Source: Fertoeibacter niger (GTDB lineage: Bacteria; Pseudomonadota; Alphaproteobacteria; Rhodobacterales; Rhodobacteraceae). From it: 64,000 bases of DNA. Under the pieces are notes generated by a model. That model searched no databases and had not been told where the DNA came from. It saw only the letters and a program-made list of their open reading frames with translations. This document shows positions 1 through 8,992 of this stretch, in pieces (the first letter of the stretch is position 1; every line of letters starts with the position of its first letter). Where the stretch lies: the NCBI RefSeq assembly GCF_009380135.2, contig NZ_WHUT02000002.1, positions 186,001-250,000 on the forward strand, written 5' to 3'. A program made the position numbers and the translations under genes.

Positions 1-1200
1 CAGCACGGCCGATTCCGGCAGGAAGTCGGTCCAGGCATCGCCGGGCACCGGCTCGGTCTGGCTGATGATGTCAAACTGGCCATCGGCGCGGATTTCGCCG
101 ATCAGCACCGGCTTGGTCAGGTGGTGGTTCGGCAGCATCTTGGCGGTGCCGCCGGTCAGGTTCGGCACTTCCAGGCCATACATCGCCTCGCGCACGGCAT
201 CGACATCGGTGGTGCCCGCCTTTTCAACGGCCTGCACCCACATGTTGAAGCCGATGACATGGGCTTCCATCGGATCGTTGGTCACGCGGTTTTCACCGGC
301 GAAGGCTTTCCACTTGGTGATGAATTCAGCGTTGATCGGCGCTTCGGCGGACTGGAAGTAGTTCCAGGCGGCCAGGTGGCCCACCAGGTTCGACGTGTCG
401 AGGCCCGAGAGTTCCTCTTCACCGACCGAGAAGGCCACAACCGGAATGTCGTCGGCCGAAATGCCCGCCGCCGCCAGTTCCTTGTAAAAACCGATGTTGG
501 CATCGCCGTTGATGGTGGAGATCACGCCCACCTTCTTGCCGTCAGCACCCAATGCCACCACATCAGCCACAATCTTGGACCAGTCCGAATGGCCAAAGGG
601 TGTGTAGTTTACAAAAATGTCCTCGGCGGCAACGCCCTTGCCCTTCAGGTAGCTGTCAAGAATGTTGTTCGTGGTGCGCGGATAGACATAGTCGGTGCCC
701 AGCAGCGCGAATTTCTCCACGCCCAGCTCGTCGATCAGGTAATCGGTGGCCGGAATGGCCTGCTGGTTGGGTGCAGCACCGGTGTAGAACACGTTTTTCG
801 ACGATTCTTCGCCCTCATACTGCACCGGGTAGAACAGCAGCCCGTTCAGCTCCTCGATCACCGGCAGCACGGATTTGCGGCTTACCGATGTCCAGCAGCC
901 GAACATCACGTCCACCTCGGATACAGTCATCAACTCGCGCGCCTTTTCGGCAAACAGCGGCCAGTCGGATGCGGGGTCGACCACCACCGCCTCAAGCTGC
1001 TGGCCCAGAAGGCCACCTTTGGCGTTCTGTTCGGCGATCAGCATCAGCATCACGTCTTTCAGCGTGGTTTCCGAAATCGCCATCGAGCCCGACAGCGAAT
1101 GCAGCACGCCCACCTTGATGGTTTCCTGTGCCGCAGCGGCACCGGCCAGCGCCAGGCCAAGGCCCGCGCCGATCACATAATTCTTCAATCCGGTCATCAT
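1..1200 (-). CDS. urtA: Urea ABC transporter substrate-binding protein UrtA (3' end outside window)
   Basis: Periplasmic receptor that binds urea (or short amides) and delivers it to the UrtBCDE importer. The start is a double ATG (1200 and 1197), followed by a hydrophobic Sec signal ending near AAAAQ at about residue 22. The mature part opens with IKVGVLHSLSGSMA, typical of the branched-chain-amino-acid/urea receptor fold, and continues with FGCWTSVSRKSVLPV and LLFYPVQYEGEE, which I associate with UrtA/FmdD rather than LivJ. About 399 codons are in the window and the C-terminus is missing. It lies downstream of ureG on the same strand, as expected for a urea uptake plus urease locus, but the 315 bp gap suggests its own promoter. 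A short-chain amide receptor is the alternative. Confidence 0.9.
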   Translation of the reverse strand, partial: MMTGLKNYVIGAGLGLALAGAAAAQETIKVGVLHSLSGSMAISETTLKDVMLMLIAEQNAKGGLLGQQLEAVVVDPASDWPLFAEKARELMTVSEVDVMFGCWTSVSRKSVLPVIEELNGLLFYPVQYEGEESSKNVFYTGAAPNQQAIPATDYLIDELGVEKFALLGTDYVYPRTTNNILDSYLKGKGVAAEDIFVNYTPFGHSDWSKIVADVVALGADGKKVGVISTINGDANIGFYKELAAAGISADDIPVVAFSVGEEELSGLDTSNLVGHLAAWNYFQSAEAPINAEFITKWKAFAGENRVTNDPMEAHVIGFNMWVQAVEKAGTTDVDAVREAMYGLEVPNLTGGTAKMLPNHHLTKPVLIGEIRADGQFDIISQTEPVPGDAWTDFLPESAVL

Positions 1201-1515
1201 CTTCCCTCTCACGAGGCCACCCCCCTACTGGGCTGCGTCCGTCACGGCGCAGCCATCTGGATCAGAGGCGGCAACGGCTGTTGCACCCCATGCGGCGGAC
1301 TGACTGTCCAGGTCAGCGGCTGCCGCACAATCTCCTGCGGGCCCTTGGTTCGGCCTTCGCCGGATCAGAAGACCGGGACTGCCGCAGCGCAGCAAGCATG
1401 GGCCGATTGTGGCGGAAACTTGGCAGGGGGCTTGCCCGGTAATTGGGCGCAGTGGGAAATTGCGGCGCAGAAATAGGCAACGAATATGTGACGCAGGGGC
1501 AGAAAGCGGCGATTG
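1201..1515. other. Intergenic region between ureG and urtA
   Basis: This stretch separates the end of ureG from the start of urtA and must hold the urease terminator and the urtA promoter. I see no gene on either strand. A short inverted repeat (CTGAC..GTCAG) lies at about 1302-1318. I could not identify a confident promoter on the minus strand. Confidence 0.5.
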
Positions 1516-2142
1516 TCAGGTGGCGGGCGCCAATTGCAAGCCGCCTTCGCGTTCCAGAAAGGCCACGATGGCCCCGATTCCCTCGCCCTGCCTGAGCCGC
1601 GCCATCACATAGGGCCGCACAGTGCGGGCGCGTTGGGTATCCGCCTCCAGCAGCGCCAGATCGACGCCCACATAAGGCGCCAGGTCGGTCTTGTTCACCA
1701 CCAGAAGGTCAGACCGCGTGACGCCGGGCCCGCGTTTGCGCGGAATGTCCTGCCCCGCCGCCGTGTCGATGACATAGATCGTCAGATCGGCCAGTTCGGG
1801 GCTGAAGGTGGCCGCCAGATTGTCACCGCCGGATTCGATCAGGATCAGGTCCAGCCCCGGGAAATGGTGGTTCAGATCGGCAATCGCGGCCAGGTTGATG
1901 CTGGCATCCTCACGGATCGCGGTATGCGGGCAGCCGCCGGTTTCCACCCCCCGGATGCGGTCGATCGGCAGCACCTGCGCGCGCATCAGATATTCGGCAT
2001 CCTCGCGGGTGTAGATGTCATTGGTGATCACCGCCATGTTGCAGCGATGCGCCAAGGCGCGGCACAGATGCTCGGTCAGCGTGGTCTTGCCCACACCCAC
2101 CGGGCCGCCGATGCCGACACGCAGGGGGCCATGTGCGCTCAT
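1516..2142 (-). CDS. ureG: Urease accessory GTPase UreG
   Basis: SIMIBI-class GTPase that hydrolyses GTP while nickel passes from UreE through the UreFDG complex into apo-urease in the cytoplasm. The P-loop GPVGVGKT is at residues 13-20, the Ni/Zn-binding CPH motif at 71-73, and the ESGGDNLAA segment follows in mid-protein. The 208 aa length is normal for the family. The start overlaps the ureF stop (ATGA), so the two are translationally coupled. It is the last gene of the urease operon. Confidence 0.98.
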   Translation of the reverse strand: MSAHGPLRVGIGGPVGVGKTTLTEHLCRALAHRCNMAVITNDIYTREDAEYLMRAQVLPIDRIRGVETGGCPHTAIREDASINLAAIADLNHHFPGLDLILIESGGDNLAATFSPELADLTIYVIDTAAGQDIPRKRGPGVTRSDLLVVNKTDLAPYVGVDLALLEADTQRARTVRPYVMARLRQGEGIGAIVAFLEREGGLQLAPAT

Positions 2143-2789
2143 GTCTTGAATATCCTTACGTCGAGGGTTTCGTGCAGCATCGACGCCATGTCGGCGCGAA
2201 AGGCTGATGTGGTGATGCTGTCCAGCGGGGCCATGGCCGCCTCTTGTGCGATGGTCTGGATCAGCGGGTGCAAGGCGGCCAGCACCCGCTGCCCCTCGTT
2301 CTGGCCAAGCGGCACGAACCGCGTGGCACAGGACACCAGATTTGCCGCGAATGCATGCAGATACAGGGTGATGACCTGCGCTTTCGGCAGGCCGAGGGTG
2401 CAGGCCGCCTGCCCCACCGCCAATGGCAAGGGGCGCGGCGCAAGGGCCACCCCCAGCACCGCGCCCGTGGCCAGCGCAAAGGCCGCGCCCTGCTGTTCCG
2501 TCTCGGCCAACCGCTCGGCCGAGGGGGCCAGCGCGCGCGCCAGATCGGTCAGCGCCGCCATGTCCGCCCCCGGTTCCAACGCATGTGCCAGAAGAATGCC
2601 ATCCGCCCGCCCCGCGCCATGGCGCAGCACATCAGCCAGCCAATGTTCCACCCCCGCGCCATCTGCCACCTCGCCCTGCGCCACGGCCCATTCCAGCCCG
2701 TGCGAATAGGCATAACCGCCCGTTGGAAAGGCCGGCGACAGCCATTGCACCAGGCTGAGCAGCCCGGCGTCGGGAAAGGCGTCGCTCAT
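2139..2789 (-). CDS. ureF: Urease accessory protein UreF
   Basis: All-alpha accessory protein that joins UreD/UreH and UreG in the urease activation complex and acts as the checkpoint for GTP hydrolysis. The N-terminus reads [21 protein letters not shown], the diagnostic UreF opening (SPAFPxGxYxxSxGLE). The protein is 216 aa, slightly short but within the family range. Both ends overlap neighbours by 4 nt (ureE upstream, ureG downstream), so ureEFG form one coupled block. Confidence 0.97.
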   Translation of the reverse strand: MSDAFPDAGLLSLVQWLSPAFPTGGYAYSHGLEWAVAQGEVADGAGVEHWLADVLRHGAGRADGILLAHALEPGADMAALTDLARALAPSAERLAETEQQGAAFALATGAVLGVALAPRPLPLAVGQAACTLGLPKAQVITLYLHAFAANLVSCATRFVPLGQNEGQRVLAALHPLIQTIAQEAAMAPLDSITTSAFRADMASMLHETLDVRIFKT

Positions 2790-3331
2790 CGCTTCAGGGC
2801 TGCATGGCTGTGCAGAATGCCGTCGCCATGGTGGTGCAGCCCAAAGGCCTGCGCCAGATCGGGGCCATGGTCATCCCCCCCATGCGCATGTCCCATCGTG
2901 CGGCCATGGCCATAGGCCCCGCCCTCAGGCGTGAAAGGCTCCACCGCGCGCTGCACCTGCGCGCCAAGGCCGCGCAACATGCCCTCCAGCACATGATCCT
3001 GCCGGATCAACAGCTTGCCCGGCAAGATCTGGCATGGCGTGTGCCGGTTGCCGATGTGCCAGGCCAGCCGCACCAGATCGCCCGTCACCACCAGCACCTC
3101 CTCTGCCGCAGCCTCCACCGCGATCAGCCGACCGTCGGCCAGTTCCAGCGCATCGCCGTCGTCCAGACTGACCGTTTCCGGCAGATCAACCAGAAACCCC
3201 TGCCCCTGCACCGTCACCAGCCGCTTGCGCCGCAAAAAGCGGTCTTCATAGCCAAGCCGCACCTGCCCCAGCGCCATCCGGGTCCAGGCACCACGACGGT
3301 GCAGAAGCTGAGCGGGCGGAAGATCGGGCAT
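2786..3331 (-). CDS. ureE: Urease nickel metallochaperone UreE
   Basis: Cytoplasmic nickel chaperone that hands Ni to UreG/UreFD. The N-terminal peptide-binding domain spans about residues 1-80. The C-terminal metal-binding domain contains GNRHTPCQI with the conserved His, followed by a His-rich tail (clusters HGH, HAHGG, LHHHGDG, HSH) suited to nickel storage. I chose the ATG at 3331 (181 aa), preceded by an AAAGG ribosome site; an upstream in-frame extension exists but carries no recognisable sequence. It overlaps ureF by 4 nt and lies 256 bp downstream of ureC. Confidence 0.95.
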   Translation of the reverse strand: MPDLPPAQLLHRRGAWTRMALGQVRLGYEDRFLRRKRLVTVQGQGFLVDLPETVSLDDGDALELADGRLIAVEAAAEEVLVVTGDLVRLAWHIGNRHTPCQILPGKLLIRQDHVLEGMLRGLGAQVQRAVEPFTPEGGAYGHGRTMGHAHGGDDHGPDLAQAFGLHHHGDGILHSHAALKR

Positions 3332-3406
3332 GGCTGGCCTTTCTTGGCGATTCGTTAGGGAAGTGGCGGCAATCTGTGCGGGGAACTTGTGGCAACCGGA
3401 GGATCC

Positions 3407-3583
3407 ATGCGCAACCTTGGCCCCGCCGACGAACTGGCCGCCATCCGGGCCGAAATCGCGCGGCTTGAGGCGCGGGCCGATACGCTGCGCGCTTTGCTGC
3501 AAACTGCGGCCGCACCCCTGTCACCCACCCGCCCCGGTTGGCCGATCCGCCGGGACGCGGGTCAGGAAGGGGCGCTACATTGA
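3407..3583 (+). CDS. Small coiled-coil protein, opposite strand inside the urease operon
   Basis: 58-residue ORF preceded by a strong GGAGGA ribosome site 3 nt before the ATG. The first 30 residues (ADELAAIRAEIARLEAR) form a clear amphipathic, probably coiled-coil helix. The C-terminus has RPGWPIRRD. From memory, Rhodobacteraceae carry longer proteins of about 110 aa with the same helix and the same RPGWPI ending; this copy would then lack the middle and may be an internally deleted relic. It is convergent with ureC and sits between ureC and ureE. Function unknown; it could also be a chance ORF. Confidence 0.45.
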   Translation: MRNLGPADELAAIRAEIARLEARADTLRALLQTAAAPLSPTRPGWPIRRDAGQEGALH

Positions 3584-3587
3584 TGCC

Positions 3588-5294
3588 TCAGAACAGGAAA
3601 TAGCGTTGCGCCAAGGGCAGTTCCGCCATCGGTGCGCAAGTCAGCAGCTCACCATCCGCGCGCACCTCATAGGTTTCTGGATTTACCTCCATCTCCGGGC
3701 GATGCGCGTTGTGGATCATGTCGGCCTTGCCGATGCCGCGCGTGCCCTGCACGGGCAGGGTATCCTTGGCCAGACCAAGGCGGTGCTTCACATCCTCCTC
3801 CTGCGCGGCACGGCTGACAAATACCGCCGCCGAGCGGTGCAAGGCCCCGCCGAAGGCCCCGAACATCGGGCGGCTGTAATAGGGCTGCGCGGGGATCGAG
3901 CCGTTGGGGTCGCCCATCTGCGCGCAGACGATCATGCCGCCCAGCAGCACCATATCCGGCTTGGCCCCGAAAAACGCCGGTTGCCACAGCACCAGATCGG
4001 CGCGCTTGCCCACCTCGACGCTGCCGGTATGGGCGGAAATACCGTGCGTTATCGCAGGGTTGATGGTGTATTTGGCAATGTAGCGCCGCACCCGGATATT
4101 GTCGTTCGCCCCCATTTCTTCGGCCAGCCGCCCCCGCTGCACCTTCATCTTGTGCGCTGTCTGCCAGGTGCGGATGATCACCTCGCCCACCCGCCCCATC
4201 GCCTGACTGTCCGACGACAGGATCGACAGCGCCCCCATGTCATGCAGGATATCCTCGGCGGCAATCGTCTCGCGCCGGATGCGGGATTCCGCAAAGGCCA
4301 CATCCTCGGGGATCGAGCGGTCAAGGTGGTGGCAGACCATCAGCATGTCCAGATGCTCCTCCACCGTGTTCACGGTGTAGGGCATGGTGGGGTTGGTCGA
4401 CGACGGGATGATGTTGGCATGCCCGACCACCTTCAGAATGTCAGGCGCATGGCCACCGCCCGCCCCTTCGGTGTGGAACGCGTGGATGGTGCGGCCCTTG
4501 ATGGCGGCAAGGGTATTCTCGACAAAGCCCGATTCATTGAGCGTGTCGGTGTGGATCATCACCTGCACATCCATCGCGTCAGCCACCGTCAGGCAGCAGT
4601 CGATTGCGGCGGGGGTGGTGCCCCAATCCTCGTGCAGTTTGAGCGCCGAGGCCCCTGCGCGCACCATCTCCTCCAGCCCCTCGGGCAGGCTGGCATTGCC
4701 CTTGCCCGCGATCAGCAGGTTCATCGGGAAGGCGTCGAAGCTTTGCAGCATCCGCCCGATGTGCCATGGCCCCGGCGTGCAGGTGGTGGCCAGCGTGCCA
4801 TGCGACGGGCCGGTGCCGCCGCCCAGCATGGTGGTGATGCCGGAATGCAGCGCATCATCAATCTGTTGCGGGCAGATGAAATGGATATGCGCATCCATGC
4901 CCCCCGCCGTCAGTATCCGCCCCTCGCCCGCGATCACATCGGTGCCCGGCCCGATGATGATGGTGACGCCGGGCTGCGTATCGGGGTTGCCCGCCTTGCC
5001 GATGGCGTGGATCAGCCCGTCACGCAGGCCCACATCGGCCTTGTAGATGCCCGAATGGTCAACGATCAGCGCATTGGTGATCACGGTGTCCACCGCCCCC
5101 CCGGCCCGGGTGATCTGGCTTTGCCCCATCCCGTCGCGGATCACCTTGCCGCCGCCGAACTTCACCTCCTCGCCATAAGTTGTGAAATCCTGCTCCACCT
5201 CGATGATCAGATCGGTGTCGCCCAGACGCAGCCGGTCGCCCGTCGTGGGGCCGAACATTGCAGCATAGGTGGCGCGAGAGATCTGGGCGGGCAT
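3588..5294 (-). CDS. ureC: Urease alpha subunit UreC
   Basis: Catalytic subunit that hydrolyses urea to ammonia and carbamate at a binuclear nickel centre in the cytoplasm. All nickel ligands and catalytic residues are visible: H136 and H138 (HIHF), the lysine to be carbamylated K219 in [10 protein letters not shown]221, H248, H274, the mobile-flap MVCHH with C321 and H322/H323, and D362 (SSDSQAMG). The length of 568 aa is normal. It follows the 106-residue small protein after 54 nt and precedes ureE. No sign of damage. Confidence 0.99.
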   Translation of the reverse strand: MPAQISRATYAAMFGPTTGDRLRLGDTDLIIEVEQDFTTYGEEVKFGGGKVIRDGMGQSQITRAGGAVDTVITNALIVDHSGIYKADVGLRDGLIHAIGKAGNPDTQPGVTIIIGPGTDVIAGEGRILTAGGMDAHIHFICPQQIDDALHSGITTMLGGGTGPSHGTLATTCTPGPWHIGRMLQSFDAFPMNLLIAGKGNASLPEGLEEMVRAGASALKLHEDWGTTPAAIDCCLTVADAMDVQVMIHTDTLNESGFVENTLAAIKGRTIHAFHTEGAGGGHAPDILKVVGHANIIPSSTNPTMPYTVNTVEEHLDMLMVCHHLDRSIPEDVAFAESRIRRETIAAEDILHDMGALSILSSDSQAMGRVGEVIIRTWQTAHKMKVQRGRLAEEMGANDNIRVRRYIAKYTINPAITHGISAHTGSVEVGKRADLVLWQPAFFGAKPDMVLLGGMIVCAQMGDPNGSIPAQPYYSRPMFGAFGGALHRSAAVFVSRAAQEEDVKHRLGLAKDTLPVQGTRGIGKADMIHNAHRPEMEVNPETYEVRADGELLTCAPMAELPLAQRYFLF

Positions 5295-5348
5295 CGGTCA
5301 TCCTCGTTCGTTTCGTTGGAAAAGCGGCCTGGCACGGCGCCGCGCCAT

Positions 5349-5669
5349 TCAGCCTTTGGTCTTTGGCCCGCGCCCGGCCAGTCGCCGGGCATTGGCACGG
5401 GTTTTCGCCCGCAGGGGTGCGATGGCGGCCAGGGCCACATGGCCCGCCTCGTCACCCGCTGCGAGGGACCGCCCCGCCGCGCGCCCCGAGGCCAGCGCCG
5501 CCACGCCCTTTTCCGCGATCATCCGGCGGTTTTCGCCCGGTGCCGTGTTCCAAAGACCCATCATCCCCCAAAGGCGCAGGGTGATGACCGTCTGGGCCTC
5601 CAGCGTCATCAAGCCCATCTGCGCCGACAGCCGCAGCGCGTCTGCGGGCGAAAAAACCTTGGCCATCAC
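5349..5669 (-). CDS. Small conserved protein within the urease operon
   Basis: 106-residue cytoplasmic protein lying between ureB and ureC on the same strand. It has helix-forming sequence (MGLMTLEAQTVITLRLWGMMG, then NRRMIAEKGVAALASG) and a basic tail RAKTRANARRLAGRGPK. I recall similar proteins across Rhodobacteraceae, often mislabelled as antifreeze protein; the pattern of a MEAQ-type helix plus RANAKRL tail resembles small phasin-like proteins. There is no motif that gives an activity. The start may be 5669 or the next codon, 5666. The position suggests an operon passenger, not a known urease assembly factor. Confidence 0.75.
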   Translation of the reverse strand: MMAKVFSPADALRLSAQMGLMTLEAQTVITLRLWGMMGLWNTAPGENRRMIAEKGVAALASGRAAGRSLAAGDEAGHVALAAIAPLRAKTRANARRLAGRGPKTKG

Positions 5670-5696
5670 GTCACTCCTTTGCCTCTGACACTGGGG

Positions 5697-6002
5697 TCAG
5701 AGCTTGCCCATCACATGACCGTTGAAGCCATAAACTGCATGGCCGCCGCCAAAAGGCACCAGCCGAACCTCGCGGGTCTGGCCCGGTTCAAACCGCACCG
5801 CCGTTCCCGCAGCGATATCCAGCCGCATCCCGCGCGCGGCCGCACGGTCAAAGGCCAGCCCAGCATTGGTCTCGGCAAAGTGGTAATGCGAGCCGACCTG
5901 CACCGGCCTGTCGCCGGTATTGGCCACCGTCAGCGTGCACACAGGCAACCCCGCGTTCAGGGTGATGGTTCCCTCGGCGGGAAAAACCTCTCCCGGCGTC
6001 AT
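5697..6002 (-). CDS. ureB: Urease beta subunit UreB
   Basis: Structural beta subunit of the (UreABC)3 urease. It begins [11 protein letters not shown], the canonical UreB start, and contains [36 protein letters not shown] and the [10 protein letters not shown] ending. The length is 101 aa. Its ATG overlaps the stop of the small membrane protein by 4 nt, so that unusual small gene is translationally coupled to ureB. Confidence 0.97.
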   Translation of the reverse strand: MTPGEVFPAEGTITLNAGLPVCTLTVANTGDRPVQVGSHYHFAETNAGLAFDRAAARGMRLDIAAGTAVRFEPGQTREVRLVPFGGGHAVYGFNGHVMGKL

Positions 6003-6163
6003 TTGCGCCCGCCACGGATGCGCGCCACGGCCATGCCGCCGATGAAACACACGGCGCAGGCAATCACCCAGCCATATTGGATGCCATGCGGATGCAGATG
6101 CGCACCCTCATGCGCAAGCGCCGGCAGGGGCAGCAGGATAAGGGCGGCAATACTGGTTTTCAT
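5999..6163 (-). CDS. Small exported or membrane His-containing protein in the urease operon
   Basis: 54-residue protein with an N-terminal hydrophobic signal ([17 protein letters not shown]), a short loop [11 protein letters not shown] holding four histidines, one transmembrane segment ([18 protein letters not shown]) and a basic tail RIRGGRK. It sits between ureA (7 nt gap) and ureB (ATGA overlap), so it is certainly cotranscribed. I chose the ATG at 6163 because the signal starts there. The periplasmic His loop could bind nickel and suggests a role in Ni supply, but this is inference. It is not a standard urease accessory gene. Confidence 0.75.
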   Translation of the reverse strand: MKTSIAALILLPLPALAHEGAHLHPHGIQYGWVIACAVCFIGGMAVARIRGGRK

Positions 6164-6170
6164 GGGTGCC

Positions 6171-6473
6171 TCAGCGGATCGGATGGTGAACGGTGACAAG
6201 TTTCGTGCCATCGGGAAAGGTGGCCTCGACCTGGATGGAATGGATCATCTCGGGGATCCCGGGCATGCACTGGGCGGCGGAAATCACATGCGCCCCGGCC
6301 TGCATCAGATCGGCGACCGTGCGGCCGTCGCGCGCGCCCTCCACCACGAAATCGCTGACCAGCGCGATGGCCTCGGGGTGGTTCAGCTTGACCCCCCGGG
6401 CCAGCCGCCCCCGCGCCACCATGGCGGCAACGCTGATGAGGAGTTTGTCTTTTTCGCGTGGCGTCAGATTCAT
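6171..6473 (-). CDS. ureA: Urease gamma subunit UreA
   Basis: Small structural subunit of urease. It begins [13 protein letters not shown], then [31 protein letters not shown] and [18 protein letters not shown], all diagnostic for UreA. The length of 100 aa is exact for the family. An upstream in-frame extension is ignored because the [10 protein letters not shown] start is universal. It starts 11 nt after the ureD stop. Confidence 0.98.
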   Translation of the reverse strand: MNLTPREKDKLLISVAAMVARGRLARGVKLNHPEAIALVSDFVVEGARDGRTVADLMQAGAHVISAAQCMPGIPEMIHSIQVEATFPDGTKLVTVHHPIR

Positions 6474-6484
6474 GTCATCTCCCG

Positions 6485-7312
6485 TCAGTTTTGCCAGACG
6501 CGGGGCAGCGCCTGCCCGCGCAGCGCCGCCAGCACCCGCGCCACCTGCCGCCGCAGCGGCCAACCATCGGCGGCCAGAAGCCGCAGCACCAGTTTGCCGT
6601 CAAAGGCCGAGGCCGAGCCCTCGACCCCCGGTTCCCCCAAAGCGGCGCGCGCCGGGCCCAGCGCGTCCTGCACAGCCGGCCCGACCATTGCAAGCGTGGC
6701 AAAGGCCCGCGCCCCGCCCAGAATGGCCGTGCCGCCCGCCGCCGCGAGTGCATCGTCGCCAAAGGCCAGCGGATCAAGCAGCGCCAGCCGGCCATCGCGC
6801 CGCACAATGCGCGTGTCGCGAAAGGCAAGCCCGGTCACGGTTTCGCCCATGGCGGCGCGCCCCAGCACCACCGATTCCAGCAGCAGGCAGCCTGCGCCCG
6901 GGGCAAGGTCGATCACCGTGCGCCTGTCGAGTGCAGCCCCTTGATAAAGAATGGTTTCCTGGGGCAGCCAATCCAGCCAGCCACCGGCGCCGACGCTGTG
7001 CGCCACCTCAACCAACGCGCTGCCCTGCCCTGCCCTATAGGCCCGTTCCGCTGTCTGGGTCGTCGCCACGGCCCGGCAGCCAGCACTCAGGGTCAGCGCA
7101 AAGCGCAGGCGGTCGCCTCCGGTCAGCCCGCCCGACGTGTTCAGGAACACCACTTCGGGCACCGCACCGTCAACCCGCGGCAAAAATGCCTTGGCCGAGC
7201 CTTGCTGGCGCAGGTCGGCCAGCCGGGTGCGGCCCGCCCTGTGCTGCATGGCGACGCTGGCCTCACCATGGCTGCGCTGCATCACCTGCGGGGGGGGGAC
7301 GTGGGCGTTCAT
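6485..7312 (-). CDS. ureD: Urease accessory protein UreD
   Basis: Scaffold protein (UreH in some species) that docks on apo-urease and recruits UreF and UreG for nickel insertion. Family marks are [41 protein letters not shown] and the [12 protein letters not shown] stretch. The chosen ATG at 7312 is preceded by GAGGAG at good spacing (275 aa). It is the first gene of the urease operon. The 144 bp gap back to iorB should carry the operon promoter. Confidence 0.96.
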   Translation of the reverse strand: MNAHVPPPQVMQRSHGEASVAMQHRAGRTRLADLRQQGSAKAFLPRVDGAVPEVVFLNTSGGLTGGDRLRFALTLSAGCRAVATTQTAERAYRAGQGSALVEVAHSVGAGGWLDWLPQETILYQGAALDRRTVIDLAPGAGCLLLESVVLGRAAMGETVTGLAFRDTRIVRRDGRLALLDPLAFGDDALAAAGGTAILGGARAFATLAMVGPAVQDALGPARAALGEPGVEGSASAFDGKLVLRLLAADGWPLRRQVARVLAALRGQALPRVWQN

Positions 7313-7456
7313 CGGGACTCCTCGGGCGCAGTCCAGCACCGGGGCGCGGGGCGGGCAATCCGGCGGAGGCCAGTCGCAGGTTGCGACGGCTGCGGCAGGC
7401 GGGAAACGCCCGTTTTCTTCGCAGCATGCGCGAAAAGCAGGCGCTACAGAGATCCC

Positions 7457-8992
7457 TTAGGCAAAGCTGCGGATGGTCTGCAAGGCCCCGTCCAGCGCCA
7501 GCCCGGCCTCGTCCTGCAAGGCGGCATCGCGCAGGCGGCGGGCCCAGTCGGCGGCATCGGGGCGGCCCGCCACCAAAGCGATGCCCGCCAGCACCCGGTC
7601 GAATTTCGACTGGCCGCGCGCATGGGTGTCGGAATAGCCCTTTATCAGGCGTCGGCAGCGGATCACCTCGACCGCCAGCGCGTAATCCTGTGGCAGATGC
7701 GCCAGCGCCGTTGCCAGCCACCGGTCCAGATGCACCACCTCTTCGGCATGGCGCAGGGTGCGCGGGCGCCAGCGCCGCAGACCGCCCAGCACATACAGCA
7801 TCAAAAAAGCGCGCAGACTGTCGCTGCGCAGCCGGCGGCCCTTGTTGAACAGGCGGTCGATGCGCGCCACCGCACGCGGGTTGGCCTGCCAGCGCGCGCC
7901 CAGCCGGGCAGGCAGAAGGCCGATAATTTCCTCGGCCCTTGGGTGGAAAAACTCGGTCAGTTGCAGCAGATGGGCATCCGTCACGCCCATTTCACCGCGT
8001 ATCCGCGCCAGCCGGGCGGGCCGGGTTTTCAGGTCGGCCACGCGGATCATGTCATCATAAGCCATTGCACTGGCGACGTATTTCGCGGCCTGCGCGGTCA
8101 GGGCATGGTCTTGGGCCGGGGTGTCGCGGGCCAGAACGGCCTCCACCCGATCCAGATATTCCGCGCCATAGGCGATGTCCTGAAAATCCACCACTTTGTG
8201 CAGGCCGGGGCTGGCAAATGCGGCCACGGGCGCGGGCAAGGCTGCCACCCGCGCCTCCAGCGCGCGCCAGGCGGCCAGCAGTTTCGGCGGGCCGGACAGG
8301 GGGCGTGGCGCAGCTTTTGCCGGGGCGGCGACGGGCGCTGCACCTTCCGCCGCAGCAAACCCCGCCGCAAAGGCCCGCAGCGAGGGTTGCACCCCCTTGC
8401 CCTGCGCCGCGATCGCCGCCTCGAACGCCGGGCGCGGGAAGGGCAGCGCGCCAGACCCGGCCAGCGCGCCGAACAGGCTGGCGGAAATCACCGACCCATT
8501 GGCCAGCGCCAGCGCCTCCAGATCCGCAAAGACCACCCGCCGCGCGGCGATTTCCGCGGCGGCAACCACCTCGGCGGCATTGGCGATGCCATCGCCGGGC
8601 GTGGATTTTTCCGACACCGCCAGCGCCCGGTGGGTGGAGGCGATCAACACCGTGCGGTCAGGTGTCACGAAACCGCGCATGATGGCGCGGCCCGCCTCCA
8701 TCATTTCCGCCGCGATCAGGATATCCACATCGCCCGCCGCCGGGGCAAGCGAGAACACCGGGGCCAGCGCCCCCATCGGGGCCATTTCGATGTAATAGAT
8801 CGTGGCCCCGGTGCGCTGCGCCACCCCGGCCACCGATGTGGATTGGCAGGCATAGCCATTGGCGCGGGCCATCGCCTCGATCCAGCCCGACAGCACGCCA
8901 CCGCCTTGCCCGCCCACCGCCATCACCGCCAGCTTGATGATGCCCGCCAGCGCCGGGTCGGGGCTGCGGGGGGTCAGCAGCGGCAGGTTCAT
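7457..8992 (-). CDS. iorB: Indolepyruvate:ferredoxin oxidoreductase, beta subunit (long form)
   Basis: Partner of IorA in the thiamine-diphosphate, ferredoxin-dependent oxidative decarboxylation of indolepyruvate or other aryl-pyruvates to the acyl-CoA. Residues about 12-190 form the gamma/catalytic domain of 2-oxoacid oxidoreductases: IKLAVMAVGGQGGGVLSGW is the conserved opening and VAGVAQRTGATIYYIE follows. After an Ala/Pro linker near 220-235 comes a 270-residue C-terminal domain typical of the long proteobacterial IorB (about 500 aa), absent from the 200-residue archaeal subunit. The ATG overlaps the iorA stop by 4 nt. It is the last gene of a five-gene operon starting at 13994. Confidence 0.92.
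   Translation of the reverse strand: MNLPLLTPRSPDPALAGIIKLAVMAVGGQGGGVLSGWIEAMARANGYACQSTSVAGVAQRTGATIYYIEMAPMGALAPVFSLAPAAGDVDILIAAEMMEAGRAIMRGFVTPDRTVLIASTHRALAVSEKSTPGDGIANAAEVVAAAEIAARRVVFADLEALALANGSVISASLFGALAGSGALPFPRPAFEAAIAAQGKGVQPSLRAFAAGFAAAEGAAPVAAPAKAAPRPLSGPPKLLAAWRALEARVAALPAPVAAFASPGLHKVVDFQDIAYGAEYLDRVEAVLARDTPAQDHALTAQAAKYVASAMAYDDMIRVADLKTRPARLARIRGEMGVTDAHLLQLTEFFHPRAEEIIGLLPARLGARWQANPRAVARIDRLFNKGRRLRSDSLRAFLMLYVLGGLRRWRPRTLRHAEEVVHLDRWLATALAHLPQDYALAVEVIRCRRLIKGYSDTHARGQSKFDRVLAGIALVAGRPDAADWARRLRDAALQDEAGLALDGALQTIRSFA

Noticed and set aside
1421-1435. Sigma-54-like sequence TGGCAGGGGGCTTGC
   Set aside because: Spacing fits the -24/-12 pattern but it faces right, toward the 3' end of ureG, where no gene starts. 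Likely chance.
3330-6944. A 1204-codon open frame on the plus strand across the urease operon
   Set aside because: It is antisense to ureC, ureB, ureA and ureD, which are certain. Stop-free antisense frames are common in GC-rich genomes, and its composition (His/Arg/Pro/Gly) is not protein-like.
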